A DNA stretch of 54,070 nt from Phanerodontia chrysosporium (taxonomy: Eukaryota > Basidiomycota > Agaricomycetes > Polyporales > Phanerochaetaceae), in contig MJGA01000072.1 in NCBI GenBank assembly GCA_001910725.1, forward strand, positions 1 to 54,070, given 5' to 3'. How positions within the stretch are numbered: the first letter of the stretch is position 1; each line of letters starts with the position of its first letter. Positions 47,001 to 54,070 of the stretch are shown here, piece by piece. The notes beneath the pieces were generated by a model, which saw only the letters and a list, made by a program, of their open reading frames with translations, was not told the origin of the DNA and made no database searches. Position numbers and translations under genes: made by a program.

Positions 47001-48509
47001 ATGAGTTCTCATGGCGCGGTCAAGCATGACAAGCAGAGTCTACACTACATCGTGCGCTCAGGGCTGGCAGGAGGAGTTGCAGGCTGCGTCGTGCGTACCC
47101 CGCCTCTGGTGTCCGCGCACAGGCGATACTGAGCTCAGCATATACAGGCAAAGACGGTCGTTGCACCGCTTGACAGAGTCAAGATCCTCTTCCAGGCGTC
47201 GAACCCCGACTTCCGGAAATATGCCGGTACGCATGCATACACCCATGGCAGTTCCTTGCGTGCACTCACTCTGCTGCCAGGAACATGGAGCGGCGCGTTC
47301 GGTGCTGGCGCACAGATATACAGAGAAAATGGCGTTATGGGCCTATTCCAGGGCCACTCCGCGACCCTACTGCGTATCTTCCCGTACGCGGCCATTAAAT
47401 TCATGGCATACGACCAGATAGAGCATGTACGTTTCTCGTCATACCCATGCTTCTTTGCACTGACCTTTCATAGCTGTTAATGCCCACGCGGGAGTCACAA
47501 ACTAATCTTCGGAGGTTTACTGCTGGGGCTATATCTGGTACGTAACCTGTTCCGGTCTGGGTGCGTCAAGGCCACGGCAGTCGTAGCGCGAATCGTGAAC
47601 ATACTGGGGTTGCTGTCGCCGGTTGGTCACGTAGAAACGTTATGTGTGCGTCGCAAGACGTTCATCTGCATTAGCTCCGCGCCTCGCCGCCGCATCGCGT
47701 TGCACTGCGTCCTTCATACAGACTGTCCCATTGCGAGCATCCAAATACAGAGCATGCTGGTTCCCTTCATAGGCCAGAAGAACTGAGAGGGTGCTTTTTA
47801 TTGATTGGACTACTCCCCACTGTTACGCCATGCCACGGCCGATCGGTTCCCTCTCCGTGTGCTTGCCCTTACTGACGCTATTCTCTACAGGAATGATATC
47901 TGTATTTTTCACCTACCCATTAGACCTTATCCGCGTTCGCATGGCTTTCCACACCCGCTCTACCAACAACGGGCACATCGCGAAACCCACCTTCATCCAA
48001 GCCGCATCTGAAGTCTATCGCGAAGCTCCGAAAGCGCCATCACCCTCGTCTGCCACCTCTCTCCCCCAGCACCGTCAACACTCTTCACCCGCATGCCTAT
48101 CCTCAAATTCTACCGCGGTTTCACGGTCACACTCACGGGCATGGTGCCCTACGCGGGGACGTCCTTCCTCACGTGGGGCTTCCTACGTGCGCACTTCATC
48201 CCGCCAGCACCTGACGGCCGCAAGCGGCGGCCGACGCCAGTCGCGGACCTCGTCATTGGCGCGGTCTCGGGTGCGGTCGCGCAGACGGTATCATACCCGT
48301 TTGAGGTCGTGCGACGACGGATGCAGGTCGGTGGGCTGACGCATCCGGACCGCTGGATGCGCTGGGGCGAGACCGTGAGCACGATCTGGCAGCAGCGTGG
48401 CTGGCGCGGGTTCTACGTCGGGCTCAGCATTGGCTACCTCAAGATTGTGCCGATGACGGCGGTCAGCTTTGCAGTGTGGCAGTGGGGGAAGCGGTTCCTG
48501 GATGTTTAG
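47001..48509 (+). CDS. LEU5: LEU5-type mitochondrial carrier (coenzyme A transporter family)
   Basis: ATG at 47001. Exons 47001-47090, 47148-47226, 47281-47426, 47474-47537 and 47891-48509. Three carrier repeats with PLDRVK, PLDLIR and PFEVVR signatures, plus [15 protein letters not shown] and [25 protein letters not shown], match the Leu5/Graves-disease-carrier group of the inner mitochondrial membrane. Exon lengths total 998 nt. One extra C in the run of five at 48063-48067 would give 999 nt (332 aa) and restore ...[22 protein letters not shown], so a single-base deletion, probably an assembly error, interrupts the frame. Intron 4 (353 nt) is unusually long for this region. Confidence 0.85.
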
Positions 48510-49065
48510 TGTTATGTATCTATATTCGGCGTAATTCCGTGGTGTATAACATCGCTCTCTCGTCAGGAGCAATCACCAAGCTCGGCAGTGCAAGTTGATA
48601 CAAGAGTAAGAAAATGTACGGTTGTTCACGCGGTGAAACGGTATGTGAGAAATCTAGCATATATAATGGCATAGAGTCAGAGGTAGTATGAACAAGATGT
48701 GCGGATGTGGAGGGCTACAGTCGGGAGTGCGTATGAGGCGGGGGCTATGCGACAGTCAGGTGTATGAGGGGAGCTATGCCACAGTCGGAGGTTGTATGCG
48801 GACAAAACCAGGAAAACCAAAGGAAATATGCGGAAACGTGAAGTTGGAGGGGGCAGATATGTGACACGGGTATCCAAAGGAGCAGAAAGAGTACACAAAG
48901 AAGCGGAAGATGAGGTATCAAGACAGTCCGTGCTATTGTACATGGGGCCGAGACGAGTGTGATGTAGATGGGAGATGCGCCACGAGAACCAAGAACGAAA
49001 CGTGAAAGCGAGATTGTATGGGTCTGAGTCCGGGATGGTGACGATGATGTACGACAAACAAAGGT
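48510..49065. other. Intergenic, convergent gene ends
   Basis: 3' regions of the carrier gene and the F-box-like gene. AT-richer, no gene recognised. Confidence 0.4.
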
Positions 49066-50463
49066 TTAGTCGTAGTGTGTCTGCTCCGCGCGGAGCAGAG
49101 TGCGGATGTTGATGTTGAAGCCGTGGCAGTCCTCGAGCCACACGCCGCGCTTGCCACTGAGCTCGACGACGCGCTCCCAGAACTGACCGACGCGTGCCTG
49201 CGGGCGGAACGAGCGCAGGCGGTGGCTCTCCGCGCTCAGGTCGCGAAGATACTTGAGTTGCGGGAACGCGTCCTTGCGGAGGAGGCTCGCGAGGAGTTCG
49301 AAGAGCGTGAAGAACGGCTCGCGCGAGAAGCCGTCGGGGTCGTCGCGGATGCGCTTGTCGATGTCACGGATCCCGATGAATTGTACGTTGGGGTGCGCGG
49401 GGAGAAGGATGTGCGCCGTGATCCAGTCCGGCGATTGCCAGTGCCATTCCGCGTCGGCGGAACAGATGAATTCGCGGAGGTTGGGGCACCAGGTCGCGAG
49501 CGGGACAGGCGTCGGCGGCTGCGTGCGGTGCGGCGCTGTTAGATAGTGCTTCTCGATGAGCGAGGACGAGTGACCGAGCTCGAGCTGGACAAGCTTCTCG
49601 CCGTGGGCCTGGAAGAACGATGCGAAGCCGGGGCCGGTGTAGCTGAAGTCAGAGGACAGCACCGAAAGATTTGTGAGATTCGGCATGTCCCAGCTCGACA
49701 GCACGGCAAACGTGTTGTTATCCAGGGACACCTTGAGCGCCTTGAGCGATGGCAACCGAACGTCCATTTTGGTCCCTGCCGTTGTCGGCTGTGAGAACAT
49801 CGCGCGAAAGTTGGGCGAACACGAGGAGAGCTCGAGGTACTCGAGCTGGGTGGCAAGGTTCGTCAGAAGCGGAGTCATACGCTGCTGGAAAGGCACATCG
49901 CCGTAGCTCGTCCAGCTGAGCCGCCGAATCTTGGGGTTCGCGACAAGCTTGAGGATAGCTTCCGGGCTACACCTCGGGTCAGGGCCGTCGTCGTAAAGGC
50001 TGCGCTGGAGTGAATGATGGTCCGAGTAGACGACGAGATTGGGAGTCAGCTCGACGATAGATAGCAAGTCGGCAGGGGCGCAGCGCTCGAGCACGGGTGT
50101 CTGTATGTGTATCCGACGGACGAAGGAGCCGTACGTGAGAGTGGGAGACTGCAATGACTGCATGACGAGGGTGTGGGCGAGCTTCTTGGCCTGTGCGGCG
50201 CTGGATATCCAGATGAACTCGTACAGGTGCTCAATGGCATATGCATGCCACGTCTTGCAGACGTAGAGCAGTGTCATCTTCTCTCTGAGCGCTGCCATGT
50301 ACGAGTCGAAGCGAGTCGATGTGTCGTCGAGGAAGGAGAGTTGGTGCGACGCGCTGAGCGGGTCGCAGTCATGGGAGCATGCCTGCTGAATGACCACGCC
50401 CCATACTTCCGGGGAAGGTAAGGAAAGTCGGATGTCGCCGCCTGGGCTTGTTTGGGTGATTGC
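49066..50463 (-). CDS. F-box-like / leucine-rich-repeat-type protein (main exon)
   Basis: A single 1398-nt open exon after the acceptor at 50464. It begins AITQTSPGGDIRLSLPSPEVWGVVIQQA, the F-box-like LP.E.W..I start common in Agaricomycetes, then LLYVCKTWHAYAIEHLYEFIWI and irregular Leu-rich repeats (LEYLELSSCSPNF, LPSLKALKVSL, MPNLTNLSVLSSD, LVQLELGHSSS). Such proteins usually supply substrate recognition to SCF ubiquitin ligases; here that is inferred. At least one upstream exon joins through the donor after position 50767, but no ATG could be chosen, so the N-terminus is missing from this call. Confidence 0.75.
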   Translation of the reverse strand, partial: AITQTSPGGDIRLSLPSPEVWGVVIQQACSHDCDPLSASHQLSFLDDTSTRFDSYMAALREKMTLLYVCKTWHAYAIEHLYEFIWISSAAQAKKLAHTLVMQSLQSPTLTYGSFVRRIHIQTPVLERCAPADLLSIVELTPNLVVYSDHHSLQRSLYDDGPDPRCSPEAILKLVANPKIRRLSWTSYGDVPFQQRMTPLLTNLATQLEYLELSSCSPNFRAMFSQPTTAGTKMDVRLPSLKALKVSLDNNTFAVLSSWDMPNLTNLSVLSSDFSYTGPGFASFFQAHGEKLVQLELGHSSSLIEKHYLTAPHRTQPPTPVPLATWCPNLREFICSADAEWHWQSPDWITAHILLPAHPNVQFIGIRDIDKRIRDDPDGFSREPFFTLFELLASLLRKDAFPQLKYLRDLSAESHRLRSFRPQARVGQFWERVVELSGKRGVWLEDCHGFNINIRTLLRAEQTHYD

Positions 50464-51207
50464 CTGCGAGCGGGAACAGTTAGAAACCGCAGTCACAAAT
50501 GAGTGTAAATAGAGATGGTGATGGTGATGGAAACAATTGTAAAACGGGAGGCTTGCGCATACGGCGGGAGCTGAGTTGGGGTGCAGGCCGTGGGCATCTC
50601 GGTGTGCAGATTGGGTGGACACGAGTGGTTTGGGAACGTGTTCAGACACTCGTGTCTTGACTGAGTTCCCGCTGGGTGCTCGCGTGGCGCAGCGGAGACG
50701 AGAGACGGCAGAGTCGGGCAAAGTAGAGCCAGGAAGAGAAGGAGAGAGCATGGCAAGCAACTCACCTCTTTGCCCTGAACCTCCTGCCCACATACTTGAA
50801 AGCCTTTGCGAAGAGCGGCCTTGCCGCAGCGACGTGGTCTCCGTTGGGTGTGCGCTGGGTCGAGCAGGCTGGTTCCGCCGGTGTGCGGCGGGATAACGAA
50901 GAAAGAGCGTGCATGTTGCGCGAAAAGTCGTGCGACGGTGAAGGGAGGGGGCGCAGATGGTAGAGAGAGCGGGAGAGAGGGCAGAGCGCTTTTGACTGGA
51001 AGCGGGAGCGGTTTTGGGCGCTTGGCGATCTGCAGCCGATTCGAGGACAAACGCCGGCTGTGATATTTTCCACGCCTCCGCTTTCCATCCTCCCCTTCCC
51101 GCTTTTCCAGGCCCTCGCCGCACTCGACGACGACGCAGCCTAATCCACGTTGTTCACCCTACAATATCTTCGCTGCTTCCACCTGCTCTCTTTTTGTTCC
51201 CTCGACT

Positions 51208-52700
51208 TTGACTGATAGGCTGCTCTGTTCGCCAGGCCCCAGACTCCAGCCCCGGGTGCAAGAGCTCCCTCCTCCCGGAGCATGCACCGCCGCCGCTAGG
51301 CCAGGCACTCAGCCAGAATCCCCCACACGTCCTGCCGTCCACGCTGGACGCTGGCGCGGCCCCCGCCAGCAGCCCAGCACGCCCTGGTACGCCGCCCTCG
51401 CGAGCCAATGGCCTCCGTCCAGGCTAAACCCGTGCCTGATTCTGAAGGCACCGCGGCTCGTCCCCGACCACGGGCGACGCCGCGGACGGCTGCGCCACGT
51501 AGCCTTGCCCGACCCAATCACCGTCGTCGGGGGTGCCGTCCCGGCACACGCAGCGCCGACGCGCTCCGCGGGGACCACAACCCGCCGCACGTCGCGCACC
51601 GCGACAGGCGATGCTCTGGCCGCACGACGTCATCCACAAGCACCTTGGAATTCACTCGGTCCAGTCGACCACGCGACATCTGGTGCGCCCGCCACCCTCG
51701 TTTCAGGCGCACCAGGCACCGTGCGCGATGGACGATGGACGGCGAGCCCATCTGTTCTGGAAACGGCCCGCCGCTCAGCGCCCTCGGCGAGCACCGCGCT
51801 GGGCGAGATTCCACACTCACCTATCCACTGCGCGCATCCAGGCTATATCGGCCAAGCGTCGGTCACCAGTGTGCCGAGGCCCAACACGCCACGCGTTCGA
51901 GGACCGGCCCCCGCTTCTGGAAGCAACCACCCTCGGGCAATCCTGGAGGTCTTCCGAACATCAGCAGGCGGCCATCCGCTTGTCTGATCTCCAGCATACC
52001 GCTCAACGACCACCGAGACTCAGCCTGGCATCGGTCAGACATTTCCGACGCTCTACGCGGTCTCTGAAGCATAACGCGCTCTGTGCATTGACCTGTCTGG
52101 GTAGCCAATCGACGGCCGTTGCTACGTGCATATCCAGTCGCTCTGCGGTCCGTTATTGCCTCCGCTTTCTCTCAATTGCCTCCGCAGAAGGAGCCATATG
52201 GATCCCGCAGCGCAGCCTTGGGATTGATGCTTCGTATTGTGGTCCTGTATGTTGCCGTGGTCCTCTAATGCGTCCGTGCAATGTTTTGCGCCTACACTTG
52301 CAGCCTTACAACCGAAGGACTGCACCTCGCCAAGGCACCAATTGTTCACCAATCTCGCTCTACATTCTCGCTGCCAACCACGTCATTACGGCGTGCAGGG
52401 CACACGCACCTCGGTCATCATTCCCTGTCCCACGCACCAGGCTCACCATTCTCCGTAGAACCCGGCGGCCTTGTGGCGGCCACGCTGCCGCCCGTTCCGT
52501 GGTTACCCCGGAGCGAATACGCTGCGTCCTACCATGCGTCCCCCACGCGCGAGATAGCCACGCGGACGACCTCCGCCAGATCGATACCGATGGGCATCGG
52601 AGCGACGACAGGCGAGCGATGCATACTCGGCGCAGCTGCGTCGGCACCTGTCGTTCAGCCATTCTTCGTAGGGCTCGGGAATGCGCTGACGGATATCTAG
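51208..52700 (+). CDS. Possible spliced Ser/Pro/Ala-rich gene, structure unresolved
   Basis: Long overlapping frames with biased composition occur in all three forward frames. Best coding-like stretches are LGQALSQNPPHVLPSTLDAG (about 51290-51350), DPITVVGGAVPAHAAPTRSAG (about 51520-51580) and a C-terminal block HAPGSPFSVEPGGLVAATLPP through FFVGLGNALTDI (52430-52700). They suggest a spliced, low-complexity protein transcribed divergently from the F-box-like gene. I could not link them with confident splice sites. A GC-rich non-coding region is an alternative. Confidence 0.25.
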
Positions 52701-52984
52701 CCCTGCCCTTGGGGGTGCTCAGGAGTTTTCAAAGATCAGAACCTCATCCCAACCAGCAGCCGGTAAAGCTAGTAGCGGTCGTCCGATTGTGGTGGACTAT
52801 CTCGCTCTCTGTACTTCTCACAGATATGTGCCAGTAAGTTTCGTCAAACTGGCTCGGTATAATCTTAAGTACAAGGTAAATGCGTATGGCTAGAAGCCAG
52901 AGAAGACGCAACAGACAACGACGTGGGGTGACAAGTGATTATATGCTGCTGAATCGTACTGGTGTTTGTGAGACGTTACATCAC

Positions 52985-53056
52985 GGCCGCCTGGCGAAAT
53001 GGCATCGCGTCTGACTACGAATCAGGAGATTGCAGGTTCGACCCCTGCGGTGGTCA
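52985..53056 (+). tRNA. tRNA-Arg(ACG), second copy
   Basis: Base-for-base identical to the 72-nt gene at 34876-34947, anticodon ACG, no intron. A T-run follows at 53057-53067. Upstream and downstream flanks are not alike beyond a few bases, so this is not part of a longer recent duplication. Confidence 0.93.
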
Positions 53057-53727
53057 TTTTTGTTTTCTTTTGCTTTCCGTGGTAGCACTAAACGCTATGA
53101 CTTTATCCTTTTGTATGTCCTTGTGGTTTTTTCAAATAACCCGTGGCACTCTTTGAACGCAACTCGAATGCACTGGTACATCAATGGTCCATATCCGCAT
53201 AACAAGGCGCTAGAAATACGAGATTCTCGTCCGAGGAGCCGCGTTCTATACCATCTACCATCACAACTAGAACTAGGGTGGACCAGCTTAGCCCTCAGCA
53301 ACTACCAAACGCTGACTTTCTGTGCGTGTTGGAATCTATGTATCTGCTGCCTGGCAGTACACGAGATAGCTAGTGACGCAGAGTGACGCGCGGCTGTGTC
53401 GGAAGGTGAATCCTCCCCATCTACAGTGTTTGTGACGCTCGCTAGACCTCGTCCCACGGTCACTCTGGTTGGTGCGCTACCGACTCGCCGCCTCGCTGCG
53501 GACCACATACACCGTCTCCAACGGCACTGCAGGCGTGCAAAGTACCTCTCGTACCTCTGGGCTGCGCAATCCAGGTCGGATGTAAGCATAGCAACTTGAC
53601 GTGCATGACTGATGCAGACTGACAGAACGCTTTACAGGAAGCTGTGCATCATCGTCCGAACGATAAAACATGATTGGGCTTGTCTGTCGTCGACGATCCA
53701 CTTTACCCGCCCTCCGACGCTAGCCGT
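53057..53727. other. Intergenic region
   Basis: Spacer between the tRNA and the last gene, containing the latter's presumed promoter. No repeat or gene recognised. Confidence 0.4.
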
Positions 53728-54070
53728 ATGTCAGACTCGTGCGCCGCGATCGTCTACGCTGAACAGCTCGTCAGCCGTGGCTACGGACTTCCTCTGTGGC
53801 ATCCTGAGCCAACCCGGTTTGGCGAGGTTGAGATCGGGGACGTCGGCTTCGTCTCGAAGGCAGTTTCATCCGTCTCTTCAACGCAATGCGGCCCGAAGGC
53901 GATCCTATTAATGAAGACGGGGTGCCGGCTGGCTTCGTCGTGTTGCAACCCAATGAGCGTCTTCTACACTCAGCGCAACATCATGTCTCTGCGGGGCCGA
54001 TCTGCACCACCACCACAACGTACCGGAAGGTAAACGCGAAGCATCCACTTCGAGGTGAGCCTCACTCGTC
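53728..54070 (+). CDS. 5' exon of an unrecognised gene running off the right edge
   Basis: ATG at 53728 ([18 protein letters not shown]). The exon reads [27 protein letters not shown], then in the next frame [26 protein letters not shown] and [17 protein letters not shown], ending at 54029 before a GTAAAC donor. The two halves read as one protein if one G is added to AAGGC near 53858 (302 nt becomes 303). The pattern [17 protein letters not shown] is common at the N-terminus of Agaricomycete hypothetical proteins. Function unknown; the rest lies outside the window. Confidence 0.7.

Noticed and set aside
51533..52837. Uninterrupted 434-aa open frame
   Set aside because: Arg/His/Ala/Ser composition looks like an off-frame reading of GC-rich DNA, and other frames in the same stretch look more protein-like; kept only as part of a low-confidence locus.

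Overview
This window looks like genomic DNA of a basidiomycete fungus, most likely an Agaricomycete. Genes are GC-rich and cut by many short GT-AG introns (about 50-75 nt). The single-copy genes on the right are typical of that group: ORC1, HOP2, a LEU5-type mitochondrial carrier, a macrophage-activating-glycoprotein-like surface protein, MYND proteins, a small HMG-like protein and an F-box-like protein.

Left part (1 to about 34.5 kb) is accessory DNA. It holds a tandem duplication of a two-gene module, all on the minus strand. Module A is A2 (runs off the left edge, starts at 3061) and A1 (11230-4125). Module B is B2 (16707-12631) and B1 (24312-17273). A1 and B1 are large proteins of about 1810 and 1949 aa. 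They carry a GQHR motif resembling the GxxR motif of ParB/DGQHR-type proteins, plus Lys-Gly and acidic low-complexity tracts. A2 and B2 (about 900 aa) are unrecognised. Introns at the same positions in both modules are filled with arrays of perfect, loop-free palindromes of about 26-30 bp. Module A introns and the A1 upstream region carry one palindrome family (half-arm CCGCGCGTGTTTC). Module B introns and the B1 upstream region carry another (half-arm CCGATCGCTGCTC). I regard this as the most unusual system in the window.

Beyond B1 lie a small gene (25720-25176), a gene with a long acidic tract (27182-26161), and an element at about 27572-31545 with long (about 1 kb) terminal inverted repeats. 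That element encloses two convergent, paralogous small genes (185 and 181 aa). A third, truncated copy adjoins it. Degenerate palindromes, TACC-rich repeats and an LTR-like element (33596-34471) follow.

Right part (34.8-54 kb) is conventional: tRNA-Arg(ACG), a divergent Ras-like GTPase, ORC1 divergently paired with a MYND gene, a tail-to-tail MYND paralogue, the glycoprotein gene, the HMG-like gene, HOP2, a 1.26-kb inverted-repeat element inserted in the HOP2/LEU5 divergent promoter, the LEU5-like carrier, an F-box-like gene, an unresolved Ser/Pro-rich locus, an identical second tRNA-Arg(ACG), and the 5' end of another gene at the right edge.

Five places need one extra base to restore a reading frame that homology or splice phase supports (about 1125, 2230, 9275, 48063 and 53858). 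They occur in both halves of the window, so residual assembly deletions are at least as likely as gene decay. All exon structures were worked out by eye from splice motifs and reading-frame arithmetic; none was tested against transcripts or databases.
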